Assembly: GCA_030157805.1 (NCBI GenBank) | Contig: JAOAUB010000046.1 | Location: 1 to 51,154 of the forward strand | Reading direction: 5' to 3' | DNA length: 51,154 bases | From: Legionellaceae bacterium | GTDB lineage: Bacteria; Pseudomonadota; Gammaproteobacteria; Legionellales; Legionellaceae | Shown: piece after piece, positions 8,978 through 19,182 of the stretch | Position numbering within the stretch: position 1 is the stretch's first letter | Layout: every line of letters begins with the position of its first letter | Translations under genes and position numbers: made by a program | The notes under the pieces: generated by a model | What the model was told of the DNA's origin: nothing | The model's input: only the letters and a program-made list of their open reading frames with translations | Databases searched by the model: none

Positions 8978-9960
8978 TAAACCTCCCCTACCCTAATTCG
9001 CGGATCGGCCCAAGTGTAAGCAAGATCAGTCAAAATTAATCCCACAATATATAAAATGGATCCTAAAAAAACCATGGCACGCACAATGGCAAAATCCTGT
9101 TGATGGATGGCTTCTATCATGTAATTTCCAAGTCCTGGAATACAAAAAAAGGATTCCAGCACCAAGCTTCCCATAAATAACGAGGGAATAATCACCACAA
9201 TCCCTGTTAAAATAGGGAGCATGGCATTTTTCAACACATGACGAAACAACACTCGCATTTCCGACAAACCCTTCGCTCGCGCGGTTTTAACATAGTCTTT
9301 ATGCAATTCCTCTAAAAATAAAGTCCGATACCAACGGGCGCCTGATCCAAGCCCTGAAAGTACGGCAACGAATACCGGCAAAACAATAAATTTAATGCTT
9401 TGTAAACCACCCTCATACCCTGAAATGGGCACGAGCCGTAATAATTTACCAAAAATATACTGCCCACCAATAATGAAAAACAAACTGGAAATGGACATTA
9501 AAACAATGCAAAACACCACACTAGCTAAATCAAGATAAGTTGCACGAAAAAAGGAAATCATCATGGCGAACGCAATATTAAGAAATAAGCCCAACACAAA
9601 AGTCGGCAAGGCAATAGCAAGACTGGGCCACATTCGATGCGATATATCATAGCCAATATCGCGCCCCGCGTCCGAAACACCAAAGTCAAAAATAAAAAGC
9701 CGTAATGATTTTTGAAAAAAAAGCGTTTTCGTTAGTGCTTCTATCCCTGGCTTCTCCTTATCATAAAAAAGAGCTTGATCATAACCATGCACTCTTTTCC
9801 ATTGTTCAATTTCAGCTTGTTTAACGTATTTTTGGCCTAGTTGCATGCGAGCCATATCATCAGGAGAATTCACCATAAAAAATAAAGCAAACGTCATGAG
9901 ATTAATTCCAATCAACGTAGGAATAGCATACACCATACGCCGCAACAGATAATAAATCAT
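8977..9960 (-). CDS. yejB: Peptide ABC transporter permease, YejB/OppB type
   Basis: 327 residues starting MIYYLLRRMVYAIPTLIGIN, the usual N-terminus of OppB/DppB/YejB permeases. I start at the ATG at 9960, although the frame is open further upstream. This ATG has GAGGAGAA in front of it and overlaps the yejA stop as ATGA. The family core is seen in LFLEELHKDYVKTARAKGLSEMRVLFRHVLKNAMLP, the EAA loop that docks the ATPase (positions about 225-260), followed by PGLGNYMIEAI. Five to six membrane helices are apparent. It forms the channel with the yejE product. Confidence 0.88.
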   Translation of the reverse strand: MIYYLLRRMVYAIPTLIGINLMTFALFFMVNSPDDMARMQLGQKYVKQAEIEQWKRVHGYDQALFYDKEKPGIEALTKTLFFQKSLRLFIFDFGVSDAGRDIGYDISHRMWPSLAIALPTFVLGLFLNIAFAMMISFFRATYLDLASVVFCIVLMSISSLFFIIGGQYIFGKLLRLVPISGYEGGLQSIKFIVLPVFVAVLSGLGSGARWYRTLFLEELHKDYVKTARAKGLSEMRVLFRHVLKNAMLPILTGIVVIIPSLFMGSLVLESFFCIPGLGNYMIEAIHQQDFAIVRAMVFLGSILYIVGLILTDLAYTWADPRIRVGEV

Positions 9961-12122
9961 AATGAGGTTCTCCTCGCACCTTGTCTTTCTTGTTTTCGAT
10001 AGATCCACACTAAAGGGATCATGCTTAACATCACAAGAAGTACTAAAAGAAGTAAAGGCCAAAACACCGCTTGATTCCACTGCTGACGAAGCTTATGACG
10101 CAAAGGAACATCCACAGTCATGTATTTTAACGTGTTGTAACTGAACGCATTGGGCTTGACGGGATTAACCCACTGCTGCGACAAAGTGAGCATTTCCGTA
10201 TTAATTCCCCAGATCCAAGGTGCATCGTGACGCACGATCTCAAGCATTTGATCGATGAGTTTTTTCCTGATGTCATCATTCGGACGATTTCTCATCAGTT
10301 CAAACAAACGATCGTATTTTTCATTATGATAATTCGCCGCATTCTCGCCGCCGTACGCCACTTTACTGTTGGGTCCATACAATAAGCTTAAGAAATTCTC
10401 CGGATCAGGATAGTCAGCATTCCAGCCCCAATAAAAGATTTGCGCATTACCATAACGCATTTTTTCTTGAAAACGATTGTACTCAGTAGCACGAAGATTC
10501 AAATCAATGCCAATATGAGCTAATTGTTTACGCATCCAATCCAGCTGAGCTTTTTCATCAGGGCGCGTGGTCATCGCAACATCGTAATTTAAAACCAAAG
10601 CCCGACCTGTTTTAGGATCAACTCCTTTCTTATATCCTGCCGCACGAAGCCATGCTTTAGCCTCTTTCAATGAGCGTCTTATCGCTTGGTGTTCTTTCCA
10701 TTGATAGACATAAGGATTAATACCCTTAGCACCGTCATCATGACCAAAAATGCCAGGCGGAATCGGGCCTTGTGCCGTGCGTCCTCGCCCATTATAAAAA
10801 ATAGCAAGGTACTCCTCCAAGTTAACAGCAATTGAAATCGCCTGACGCAACTTACGAGCTCGTTCACTCTGACCACCCACCACAGGGTCGCGCATATTAA
10901 AGCCTAAATAAAAAATATTAGACTCCATCGTGTCCGTTAAATTAATTTTTTTATCGAGCATCGCTTTCGTTAAGGCAGGCCGACCCTGTGGATTCATGTG
11001 AATTACTTGATCAAAACTATCCGTGGTGACGCCGGATAAGTCATAATAACCCTGCAAAAATTTATTCCAACGCGGGATGGATTCTTTTTCTAAGGTATAA
11101 ATAACCTCATCAAGAAAAGGCATGGATTTCCCAACGTTGCTTAAATAACCTGCTTTTTCATCATCCACGGTGGCAAATCTTGGCAAAAATTGAGCCTGAT
11201 AATTGGGGTTTTTCTTTAATATCATGTGACGGTTAGGATTGTTTTCCGTCAACATGAAGGGGCCCGAACCAAGAGGGTACCAATCCAGAGAAAAGTTATT
11301 TTTTCGCATTCCTGGTTGAGCATAAAACTGATCAGCCTCCCAGGGAATAGGCGCAAAAAAAGGCATCGCAAGCCAAAATAAAAATTGCGGATACTGCCCT
11401 TTGATGGTTATTTGCAACGTATAATCATCGATCTTTTTTAAGCCCCTCAAAGGATAGCGACGCAAATCAATAAAACGCTTACCGTTTAAGTCCTTTGCGA
11501 ATTGTTGCCCAAACTCTTTAAACCCTAAAATTGCATCGCTCATTAAACCATAAATAGGAGAACTTATCGCAGGATTAGCTAATCGTTTAATTTGATAAAT
11601 ATAATCATCAGCAATCACTTCGCGCGTTCCCGTCTCAGAAAAGTCCGATAAATGGCTAATCGATTGCGTTTCAAGATAGTTTGCAGGAAGTTGAAGATAA
11701 CGATATTGACCTTTTTCATCCCGAGCTAACGCTGGATGAGGTTGATAATGCATGCCTCGTTTTAAACGCACGCTATAAACACTGTAAGCAATGTTTTGAC
11801 GTGAAAAATCAACGATCGGATTAAATTGGGCGTCAAGATAGCTAATGTCCGGCATTTCCGCCGCACTTAACGGCACTAACTCATAAGGTCTTGCCAAATA
11901 ATCATATTCCAATAGCGGCTCATAAATTTGTGCGATAAACTGGTATTCATTGCTGGAATAAGAACGGGCAGGATCAAGCGTCTTAGGCTGTTCGGCAAAC
12001 GAGGTGTAATACACTTTTTGATGAGTTTGGCTTTGAGAATAAGGGTTGTTTAACACCCAAGCAAATCCTTGCGCCGTCATCCATGACAAAATAATGAACG
12101 CTACTAATTGCCTGACTTGCAA
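9957..12122 (-). CDS. yejA: Peptide ABC transporter substrate-binding protein (SBP family 5) with C-terminal membrane anchor
   Basis: 721 residues from a TTG start preceded by AAGGGA at good spacing. An N-terminal signal sequence (about 1-22) leads to an SBP_bac_5 domain. That domain shows YTSFAEQPKTLDPARSYSS, FIAQIYEPLL, YPLGSGPFMLTENNPNR, FYLGFNMRDPVV and IFYWGWNADYPDPENFLSLL, the usual signatures of extracellular peptide-binding proteins. E. coli YejA has about 604 residues. Part of the excess here is a C-terminal hydrophobic helix (AVFWPLLLLVLLVMLSMIPL) followed by a basic tail RKQERQGARR. The predicted protein would therefore be tethered to the inner membrane with the tail in the cytoplasm. 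First gene of the three-gene operon, divergent from glpD. Confidence 0.86.
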   Translation of the reverse strand: MQVRQLVAFIILSWMTAQGFAWVLNNPYSQSQTHQKVYYTSFAEQPKTLDPARSYSSNEYQFIAQIYEPLLEYDYLARPYELVPLSAAEMPDISYLDAQFNPIVDFSRQNIAYSVYSVRLKRGMHYQPHPALARDEKGQYRYLQLPANYLETQSISHLSDFSETGTREVIADDYIYQIKRLANPAISSPIYGLMSDAILGFKEFGQQFAKDLNGKRFIDLRRYPLRGLKKIDDYTLQITIKGQYPQFLFWLAMPFFAPIPWEADQFYAQPGMRKNNFSLDWYPLGSGPFMLTENNPNRHMILKKNPNYQAQFLPRFATVDDEKAGYLSNVGKSMPFLDEVIYTLEKESIPRWNKFLQGYYDLSGVTTDSFDQVIHMNPQGRPALTKAMLDKKINLTDTMESNIFYLGFNMRDPVVGGQSERARKLRQAISIAVNLEEYLAIFYNGRGRTAQGPIPPGIFGHDDGAKGINPYVYQWKEHQAIRRSLKEAKAWLRAAGYKKGVDPKTGRALVLNYDVAMTTRPDEKAQLDWMRKQLAHIGIDLNLRATEYNRFQEKMRYGNAQIFYWGWNADYPDPENFLSLLYGPNSKVAYGGENAANYHNEKYDRLFELMRNRPNDDIRKKLIDQMLEIVRHDAPWIWGINTEMLTLSQQWVNPVKPNAFSYNTLKYMTVDVPLRHKLRQQWNQAVFWPLLLLVLLVMLSMIPLVWIYRKQERQGARRTSL

Positions 12123-12226
12123 CGTGAAATCCCTTATGAAAAAAACTCTTACTTAAAAATTACCATAAATGACTAAGAGATGTCGAAATGAATATACTCA
12201 TTCAGTATCGCTAAGGAGCGCGGAAA

Positions 12227-13744
12227 TTGGAACACCATGTTGATGTGGTTATCGTAGGCGGCGGAATTAACGGCTGTGGTATTGCGGCTGATGCTGCAAT
12301 GCGCGGCCTAAAAACACTCTTAATTGAGAAAGACGATCTCGCCTCCAAAACCTCCTCAAGCAGCAGTAAACTCATTCATGGCGGTCTTCGTTATCTTGAA
12401 CAGTACGATTTTTCTTTAGTAAAAAAAGCGTTAGGCGAACGACAAACACTCTTGCAAATAGCCCCTCACTTAGTGCATTCCATACCGTTTATTTTACCTT
12501 ACAAAAAACAACTACGCCCCGCCTGGTTATTAAGACTAGGTCTTTTTATCTATGACCATTTAAATCGAAACAATCAATTACCTCACAGCCAATCGATTGA
12601 ACGAAACGCCAACCCTCTTTTCTTTTCTCCATTAACGCAAGACTACAAAAAAGGTTTTTTATTTTATGACTGCATGACGGATGACGCCCAATTAACCTTA
12701 AGTAACGCCTTGCAGGCCAAAAAATACGGCGCTGAAATTAGACCACGCACTGAATTACTGGAAGGGAAAACAAACCAAAATCAGTGGGAACTACTTATTC
12801 AAACAGAACATCAGCGGCCGGTTAAAATTCAAACAAAAGTTGTCATTAACACGGCAGGACCTTGGGTTGAAGCCGTCAATGAACGTCTTGGACTTGCCAC
12901 TCAATACCATCTATCGCTTATTAAAGGAAGTCATCTTCTCATCCCGAAATTGTATGACGGGGAGCACGGTTATTTACTGCAACATCACGATCAGCGCATC
13001 GTATTTGTGCTGCCCTACCACAACCAAACGATGATAGGAACTACGGAGGTCAAACTCACAAGACTCCCTCAGCGCTTGGACATTTCACCTGAAGAAACCA
13101 GCTATCTACTTCAGATGGTCAAAACATACTTTAATCAAGCCATCAAACCTCAGGATATCCTACTCTCATGGAGTGGTGTAAGACCACTCATTGCGCATCA
13201 AGGTGAAAAGCCGCAAGAGTTAAGTCGCGATTATGCGTTCCACTATGCCACAAGCCCTGCTCCATCGTTGGTCGTTTATGGCGGTAAAATCACCACCTAT
13301 CGTCAGCTGTCTTGTGATGCTGTCAATGCCCTAAGTGCTGTTTTCCCTAATTTACCTGCAAGCACTACGGACAAAATCCCCTTGCCCGGCTCTCAGACGC
13401 CAAAAGGAGTTCATTTTTCTACTTATCTTGAGGAGTTAAATCAACATTACTCTTGGCTCGATTCAACGCTTAAAACCAGGCTATTAAGCAACTACGGCGC
13501 TCGTATTAAAACACTACTTCAGCACTGCAATACTTTTACCGATTTAGGCCAACACTTCGGTCACGGTCTGTATCAAGTTGAAGTTGATTATTTAATAAAA
13601 GAAGAATGGGCATGCAACGAAGAAGATATTCTCTGGCGCCGCACGAAATTAGGTTTAGAGTTTAGCGCCGTTGAAAAAAACATACTCCGTGATTATATGG
13701 CTACTTATCAACACCAACGGCGTTTAAAAGATTGCCAAAAATAG
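12227..13744 (+). CDS. glpD: Aerobic glycerol-3-phosphate dehydrogenase
   Basis: 505 residues (E. coli GlpD 501). It is an FAD enzyme of the inner membrane that oxidises glycerol-3-phosphate to dihydroxyacetone phosphate and passes electrons to quinone. The FAD Rossmann motif is at the very N-terminus ([18 protein letters not shown], then [14 protein letters not shown] and [16 protein letters not shown]). [30 protein letters not shown] and [11 protein letters not shown] are additional family blocks. The start is TTG with AAGGAG at 12213-12218, 8 nt away. No glpF, glpK or glpR is adjacent. The 3' end overlaps the convergent adk by 44 bp. Confidence 0.96.
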   Translation: MEHHVDVVIVGGGINGCGIAADAAMRGLKTLLIEKDDLASKTSSSSSKLIHGGLRYLEQYDFSLVKKALGERQTLLQIAPHLVHSIPFILPYKKQLRPAWLLRLGLFIYDHLNRNNQLPHSQSIERNANPLFFSPLTQDYKKGFLFYDCMTDDAQLTLSNALQAKKYGAEIRPRTELLEGKTNQNQWELLIQTEHQRPVKIQTKVVINTAGPWVEAVNERLGLATQYHLSLIKGSHLLIPKLYDGEHGYLLQHHDQRIVFVLPYHNQTMIGTTEVKLTRLPQRLDISPEETSYLLQMVKTYFNQAIKPQDILLSWSGVRPLIAHQGEKPQELSRDYAFHYATSPAPSLVVYGGKITTYRQLSCDAVNALSAVFPNLPASTTDKIPLPGSQTPKGVHFSTYLEELNQHYSWLDSTLKTRLLSNYGARIKTLLQHCNTFTDLGQHFGHGLYQVEVDYLIKEEWACNEEDILWRRTKLGLEFSAVEKNILRDYMATYQHQRRLKDCQK

Positions 13745-14363
13745 TTTCAACATCACCTGTGCCACTGACGCGATGAAATTGGGGGGCTTCTGAATCTTGC
13801 GCACGAGCCCAATGACGGTAATACTCAATCAATGGCTCGGTCTGCGTATGATAAACCTCCAAACGCTTTCTGATCGTCGCTTCGCTATCGTCATCACGCT
13901 GAACTAATGCCTCACCAGTCACATCATCAAAACCTGCACGTTGAGGCGGATTAAACTTAACATGATAAATACGGTTGGATGCAGGGTGCACTCGACGCCC
14001 ACTAATTCGTTGAATAATTTCCTCATCCGAAACATCCATTTCAAGAACATGATCGAGTCTAATATGAGCTTGTTTTAATGCATCGGCCTGTGGAATCGTT
14101 CGTGGAAAACCATCAAATAAAAAACCCGCTTTGCAATCATCTTTTTTAAGACGCTCTTTAACCAAACCAATAATGATGTCATCTGAAACCAATTTTCCTG
14201 AGTCCATAATGGCTTTAGCACTTAAACCTAATGCACTGCCTTCAGTAATTGCTGTACGCAGCATATCACCTGTGGAAATTTGAGGTATATTAAAAAAATG
14301 GGCTAATTTTACCGCTTGTGTTCCTTTGCCAGCACCTGGTCCGCCCAACAACATTAAACGCAT
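13701..14363 (-). CDS. adk: Adenylate kinase
   Basis: 220 residues (E. coli 214). It interconverts AMP, ADP and ATP in the cytosol. The start at 14363 gives [16 protein letters not shown], with P-loop lysine K13 as in E. coli. The in-frame ATG ten codons upstream would add a non-conserved tail, and GGAG stands just before the chosen ATG. Other signatures are [48 protein letters not shown] (long LID version without zinc Cys) and [13 protein letters not shown]. The last 44 bp lie antisense within the 3' end of glpD, so the C-terminus is encoded over the glpD tail. Confidence 0.97.
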   Translation of the reverse strand: MRLMLLGGPGAGKGTQAVKLAHFFNIPQISTGDMLRTAITEGSALGLSAKAIMDSGKLVSDDIIIGLVKERLKKDDCKAGFLFDGFPRTIPQADALKQAHIRLDHVLEMDVSDEEIIQRISGRRVHPASNRIYHVKFNPPQRAGFDDVTGEALVQRDDDSEATIRKRLEVYHTQTEPLIEYYRHWARAQDSEAPQFHRVSGTGDVETIFGNLLNAVGVDK

Positions 14364-14414
14364 AACTACTCCAAAAAAAAGAGGATCAATCAATCGCCTA
14401 ATTGCGATCCTTAA

Positions 14415-14993
14415 CTAACAATTCCTCAGCTGAGCCTGATAAATCTGAGCCTTTACTTCAACTTTTTTCGCAACTTGGATCAACCACGCCTTATTCAAAT
14501 AAGTTTTACGCTGATAGCCGCCAATCCCTTCGTGGTACGCTAAATAAAGTTGGTAAGCATTATGACGCGAAATACCCGCTTTTAGATAGGCCTGATTAGC
14601 ATACCAACCAATAAAATCAACAGCATCAGCAAAATCATCGCGCGAAGCCCACATTCCGCCGCTGTTTCGCTTATATTCAGACCACGTTGCGCGTAGCGCT
14701 TGCGAATAACCATACGCTGTTGATGGCCGACGCCACGGAATCACCCAGAATAATTTAGTTCGGGGAGGCGTTGCATAAGCATTAAATTTGGATTCTTGAT
14801 GCATAATTGCCATTTGAACGTGCACCGGAACAAGCCATCGTCGCTGCACATCAAACGCATCCGAGCGCCAACGATGATGCTCTTTAAAAATACTGCACAA
14901 ATTATTAACATCGCGCGGCGGGCGCGATGCACAACCCGCAAGCATCATGGCAACAACAACAAAACATAAATTATAGAAGTACCTATTTTTCAT
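14415..14993 (-). CDS. Lytic transglycosylase-like lipoprotein (SLT domain)
   Basis: 192 residues from the ATG at 14993 (MKNRYFYN). Two further in-frame starts upstream, at 15017 and 15008, would put charged residues before the signal. The signal ends in the lipobox MLAGC, so the mature protein should be a lipoprotein. The rest resembles the SLT/goose-lysozyme fold: AIMHQESKFNA holds the likely catalytic Glu, followed by AYGYSQALRATWSEY and YLAYHEGIGGY, the three blocks seen in family 1 transglycosylases that cleave peptidoglycan glycan strands. It is small for a transglycosylase, essentially just the catalytic domain. Located 51 bp upstream of adk on the same strand. Confidence 0.82.
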   Translation of the reverse strand: MKNRYFYNLCFVVVAMMLAGCASRPPRDVNNLCSIFKEHHRWRSDAFDVQRRWLVPVHVQMAIMHQESKFNAYATPPRTKLFWVIPWRRPSTAYGYSQALRATWSEYKRNSGGMWASRDDFADAVDFIGWYANQAYLKAGISRHNAYQLYLAYHEGIGGYQRKTYLNKAWLIQVAKKVEVKAQIYQAQLRNC

Positions 14994-15135
14994 TTTTACC
15001 CTACGCATCAAAATCAATTGATTTTATTAAACCGCTATTAGAAAATCACTTAAAAAATAAAATAATTTTCGTGAAAAAGAAAGACTCGATTGTTATGATG
15101 CCCAAACATACAACCTATTTTATAATGAAAACACC

Positions 15136-15909
15136 ATGGGCATTTTAGTCTTTGATATTGAAACCATTCCTGATGTAAACGCTGGCCGACGTCTTCATCA
15201 TTTAAACAATCTGTCAGATGAAGAGGTTGGCGAAGCCATGTTTGCTCTACAACGGGCCAAAAGTGGCAATGACTTCCTTCCGCATTATTTGCAACAAATT
15301 ATAGCAATTTCAGCCGTCATGATTCAAGGCCAACAAATTAAGGTCTGGTCTCTTGGTGATGAACAATCCGATGAAAAAGAACTCATCACCCGATTTTTTG
15401 CGGGCATTGATAAATACACACCGACATTAGTCAGTTGGAATGGCAGCGGTTTTGATTTGCCAGTACTTCATTATCGAACCCTGCTGCATGGGATTACTGC
15501 ACGTCTTTATTGGGAGCATGGGGAGCACGAATCGTCGTTTCGTTGGAATAATTATTTAAGCCGTTACCATTACCGCCATACTGATTTAATGGATCTTTTA
15601 GCAGCCTACCAAAACAAAGCCTTTGCACCACTTGATGATATTGCCCTACTAATTGGTTTTCCAGGGAAAATGGGCATGAGCGGCAATAAAGTCTGGGAAA
15701 ATTATTTAAAGGGTAATTTGAAGTCAATTCGTGATTATTGTGAAACCGACGTATTAAACACCTACGGCGTTTATCTTCGCTTTGAGTTAATGCGCGGCGA
15801 GCTTAGTCAATCGGAGTATGAGTCATCGCTTGAACAACTCAAAACTTATCTCGCAGGTGAAACCACGCGCGCCCACCTGCAAGAGTTTCTTAACGCAATG
15901 TCAGTTTGA
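15136..15909 (+). CDS. PolB-type 3'-5' exonuclease domain protein
   Basis: 257 residues. It matches the stand-alone exonuclease family related to the proofreading domain of family B polymerases. Exo I is ILVFDIETIPD (acidic D and E), Exo II is TLVSWNGSGFDLPVLHYR, and Exo III is YCETDVLNTYGVYLRFELMRG. The DEDD metal-binding acids are therefore all present. The family is presumed to trim or proofread DNA or RNA, but its cellular role is not well defined. No Shine-Dalgarno precedes the ATG. A TATAAT hexamer sits at 15121-15126, so a leaderless or near-leaderless transcript is possible. Its 3' end overlaps the convergent nuclease gene by 9 bp. Confidence 0.85.
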   Translation: MGILVFDIETIPDVNAGRRLHHLNNLSDEEVGEAMFALQRAKSGNDFLPHYLQQIIAISAVMIQGQQIKVWSLGDEQSDEKELITRFFAGIDKYTPTLVSWNGSGFDLPVLHYRTLLHGITARLYWEHGEHESSFRWNNYLSRYHYRHTDLMDLLAAYQNKAFAPLDDIALLIGFPGKMGMSGNKVWENYLKGNLKSIRDYCETDVLNTYGVYLRFELMRGELSQSEYESSLEQLKTYLAGETTRAHLQEFLNAMSV

Positions 15910-16734
15910 CTCAAGCTCATTCAATACGTTAGCTAAACGACATCCAGCAAGAGCTATACGCTCTTGCGCTACCTCCTGAACCATCGTCTGATAACTCAAG
16001 TCAGGATGTTGATACGGCTTGATGGAATAAGCTTTATCAACCGCTATTTGAAATGACTCATCGCTCCAAGCCTTGGAATTATTAGACATCACGGTTAAAT
16101 CACAAGGCCATTTTTCTTCAATATTTCTTGCCATCACACGAAGCTCTTCATCATCCACAACAACTTTAAAGGCTAAAAATCCGCCACCATTATCCCAATA
16201 TGCATGTAAATTATTGGCCACCGAATTACTACCCAAATAAAACAAATTACCGCCACGATCGCCACCAGGGTGGAGTTGACTATAGCGTTCCGCCGCATGC
16301 AACGGTTGATGAAGATCACCTATGACGTGCAACAAAATGCGTTGACTAAAACCTTTATCATAATCCGTTGAATGCTTATTACGCAAAACCGCCTCAGCAT
16401 TTGTAATGGCAGTCACGGCATTTGGCTCTTCTGCCGCCATTAACGGCGTGCCGTCATTTGAAAAAGGCGTGTCAATATAATGTGATGTTTTCATCCAAAC
16501 ATCACTCACATAACGCAACGAATCCATCCAAGGCGCCGAATCAACAAAGGTTTGTTGGCGATACACAGTATCCATAGCATGATTATAAGCATCTACCCGG
16601 GTTTTAACGTCACTGCGCAAATGATTGTAAGCAATTTGTCCAATCAAACGATGACCCAACGCGTTCCATGCTAAACATAAAAAAGAGGTCAACAAAAACA
16701 CCATGGCAATAAAAAAACGTCCAAACTGTTGCAT
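15901..16734 (-). CDS. Exported S1/P1-type nuclease
   Basis: 277 residues. A signal peptide of about 22 residues would expose the N-terminal Trp of WNALGHRLIGQIAYNHL. In this family the mature N-terminal Trp itself binds zinc. Other zinc and active-site blocks are SAPWMDSLRY, HYIDTPF, LLHVIGDLHQPLHAAERY, HPGGDRGGN and NLHAYWDNGG. The family consists of trinuclear zinc enzymes that cleave single-stranded DNA and RNA, often with 3'-nucleotidase activity, outside the cytoplasm. It lies 31 bp downstream of tolB on the same strand, where pal would be expected in many relatives, and may be co-transcribed with tol. Its role could be nucleotide scavenging. Confidence 0.93.
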   Translation of the reverse strand: MQQFGRFFIAMVFLLTSFLCLAWNALGHRLIGQIAYNHLRSDVKTRVDAYNHAMDTVYRQQTFVDSAPWMDSLRYVSDVWMKTSHYIDTPFSNDGTPLMAAEEPNAVTAITNAEAVLRNKHSTDYDKGFSQRILLHVIGDLHQPLHAAERYSQLHPGGDRGGNLFYLGSNSVANNLHAYWDNGGGFLAFKVVVDDEELRVMARNIEEKWPCDLTVMSNNSKAWSDESFQIAVDKAYSIKPYQHPDLSYQTMVQEVAQERIALAGCRLANVLNELESN

Positions 16735-16765
16735 CTCAATCCTTAATAGTAATAAAAAAACAAAC

Positions 16766-18040
16766 TCAACCTAAAAAAGGCGACCATGCAGGTTCCTGAA
16801 CATCCCCATCACGTGAAGGAATCCGCATATGAATACGGCCATCCAGAGAAACAACACCCAACACCCCTCGATCATGTTCATGAGTCGCATAAAGAATCAA
16901 ACGACCGTTGGGCGACACCGAAGGAGATTCATCAGAAGCCTCAAAAGTCACTGCATTGATACGGCCTGAATCCGTATCTTGCACTGCGATATTAAAGCGA
17001 GTATTTTCACGATGCAACATGACAATGTGTTTTTGATCCGGAGTATAGGATGCACGAGCATTATAATTGCCAGCATAGGTCACACGCTGAATACGACCAT
17101 CCGCAAAAGTCAAACTGTAAATTTGAGGCGATCCGCCACGGCCTGATGTAAAGATTAACGAGCGACCATCTGGCGCAAAACTCGGCTCTGTGTCAATAGC
17201 ACCACCAAACGTGATCTGTTTCATGCTTCCGCTTGATAGTTCAATCAGATAAATTTTAGCACTGCCGCTTTTTGACAACACGACCGCCAATTGACGACCA
17301 TCACGAGACCACGCCGGCGCCTGATTGATTCCGGTAAAACTTGTAATCAACTGTCGTCGTCCCGTCGCAACATCAACAGTAAACACTTGAGCTTTTTTCT
17401 TTTCAAAGGAAACATAAGCAATTTTTTGTCCATCAGGAGACCAAGCTGGGGACATAATAGGCTCATTGGAGGTCACTAAACTCTTCGGGTTGTAACCGTC
17501 AAAATCGGCCACCTCTAACGAATGACGGCTCCTATCACCGCTGCGTTGTACCAAGATATAAGCAATACGAGTCGAAAAAACGCCTCGTTCTCCCATGAGC
17601 TTTTCATACACTAAATCACTGATGTGGTGTGCTAACGATCGCATTTCAAAACCACTGATTTGAAATGTTTTAGAAAAGATCAAACGCCCTTGTGCAACGG
17701 CATCAATCAACGAGAAGCTAACTTCATATCGATTTTGACCAACCGCGTTCACTTGTCCTTTGACCACATTATCAGCACCCATGTGCCTCCAAAGCGCCAT
17801 CCCCTCTTGCCCCGACGACAAGCCCATCGGCTCTGAAATCACACGAAATTGACCTGACAAGGTTAAATCATTTTTGACGATGGCTGCAATTTCTTTACCA
17901 GTATTATCGTAACCAAACGATCCAATTCCTATTGGTAATGCCGAGTTAATCCCTTGTGTTAGCTCAAGATCGAGCGCAAACAATGAGCTCGCCAATAAAC
18001 AAAGCACGAATACCCAACACTTACGATTAATTAACAACAC
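16766..18040 (-). CDS. tolB: Tol-Pal system beta-propeller protein TolB
   Basis: 424 residues (E. coli 430). Periplasmic component of the Tol-Pal envelope machine. After a signal peptide (cut near LFA/LDLEL) comes an N-terminal domain with [27 protein letters not shown] six-bladed propeller follows, made of repeated [20 protein letters not shown] blades ([47 protein letters not shown]). The start is GTG, supported by AAGGGGG lying in the last codons of tolA. No pal gene follows. The next gene is an S1/P1 nuclease. Confidence 0.97.
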   Translation of the reverse strand: MLLINRKCWVFVLCLLASSLFALDLELTQGINSALPIGIGSFGYDNTGKEIAAIVKNDLTLSGQFRVISEPMGLSSGQEGMALWRHMGADNVVKGQVNAVGQNRYEVSFSLIDAVAQGRLIFSKTFQISGFEMRSLAHHISDLVYEKLMGERGVFSTRIAYILVQRSGDRSRHSLEVADFDGYNPKSLVTSNEPIMSPAWSPDGQKIAYVSFEKKKAQVFTVDVATGRRQLITSFTGINQAPAWSRDGRQLAVVLSKSGSAKIYLIELSSGSMKQITFGGAIDTEPSFAPDGRSLIFTSGRGGSPQIYSLTFADGRIQRVTYAGNYNARASYTPDQKHIVMLHRENTRFNIAVQDTDSGRINAVTFEASDESPSVSPNGRLILYATHEHDRGVLGVVSLDGRIHMRIPSRDGDVQEPAWSPFLG

Positions 18041-18042
18041 AC

Positions 18043-19182
18043 TTACCCCCTTATATTCTCTGGCCGTACCGTTAAACTAATATCACGGAACATATTGAAT
18101 GTGGTTGGATCGCCTGGCACCGGCAATGGCGACGCTTTATAAATCGCCGTTTGTGCTGATCGGTCAAGAATTAAATCACCGCTACTGCGTATTAAACTTA
18201 CGTCAAGCACAGCGCCATCAGGGGCTAATCGAATTCGAAATTGACTCGATAAGGTATGATCCACATTATCTGGCAAAATCCACTGACGACTGATGGCATC
18301 AATGATCAATGCTTTGTATTTATCAACAACGCCTGCATTACGAGCTTGATTTGCTGCATCAAGTTGGGCTTGACGAGCTGCTGCTTCCTGCCGCTTTAAA
18401 TTTTCAGCGGCAGCGAGCGCGGCCTTTTCCTTTTCAATTTTTTCTTTGGCAACACGAGCTTGTTCCATAGCTTGTTTTTGTTTTAAAGCCGCCAACTTAA
18501 CAGCCTCTTCCTGTTGTTGCTTTTTCAATACCTCTTGCTCATGCTTCATTTCTTGAAGACGTTTTTTTTCTTGCTCTTTTTGCACGGCAAGTTGTTTTAA
18601 ATGTTGTTGTTCTTCCTCAAGTTGTTTTTTCCTGGCAATTGCTATTTTTTCTGACTCGTCCTTCAATTGACTTAAGCGTTTTTCTTCCATAATTCGCTGT
18701 TGTCGAGCTGACTCGGCCTGTCGTGCCAACTGTTGTTGACGTATTTTTTCTGCTTGCGCCTGTTGGGCCCTCTCCTGCTTTAAACGATTAACAACGTCCT
18801 TGACTTCATCGCTGTTCACACTCACAGCTTTGATGATTTCTGGTTCTGAGGGTGTTGCACTTGCTCCCGATGAAATTTGTCCAGGCTCATTTTGAGCTTC
18901 ATTCACCAAAACAGCACGGGGACTCGATGCGTCATACATCAGAAAAAAACCAATGATCAGATGAAAAAGAAGCGACGCAATCAGCCCCAACGAAAAGTCT
19001 GGGTTACGCAAACTCATGTCAGAATAATTGGACTGATGCGGACGCCAAGAAGAAATACTTGGATTAATTGCTAATAATTTTGCCGCCCGATGATCAAAAA
19101 AATCGCTATCTGATGCTCTGCCAGGATGACCTGACAACGAGGGCTGATCCTTTAAATAAAGCTCTTGATTGAATTGACTCAT
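18043..19182 (-). CDS. tolA: TolA with an extended cytoplasmic N-terminus
   Basis: 379 residues. TolA spans the inner membrane and links TolQR to TolB/Pal. The membrane helix ([19 protein letters not shown]) begins only around residue 64. TolA normally starts a few residues before it, so a roughly 60-residue polar extension is present. The ATG at 19182 overlaps the tolR stop (ATGA) and has GGAG 8 nt upstream, whereas the internal Met56 has no ribosome site. This supports the long form. A long Lys/Glu/Gln/Ala coiled-coil follows (about 125-285), then a C-terminal TolA/TonB-like domain ([38 protein letters not shown]). Confidence 0.93.
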   Translation of the reverse strand: MSQFNQELYLKDQPSLSGHPGRASDSDFFDHRAAKLLAINPSISSWRPHQSNYSDMSLRNPDFSLGLIASLLFHLIIGFFLMYDASSPRAVLVNEAQNEPGQISSGASATPSEPEIIKAVSVNSDEVKDVVNRLKQERAQQAQAEKIRQQQLARQAESARQQRIMEEKRLSQLKDESEKIAIARKKQLEEEQQHLKQLAVQKEQEKKRLQEMKHEQEVLKKQQQEEAVKLAALKQKQAMEQARVAKEKIEKEKAALAAAENLKRQEAAARQAQLDAANQARNAGVVDKYKALIIDAISRQWILPDNVDHTLSSQFRIRLAPDGAVLDVSLIRSSGDLILDRSAQTAIYKASPLPVPGDPTTFNMFRDISLTVRPENIRG

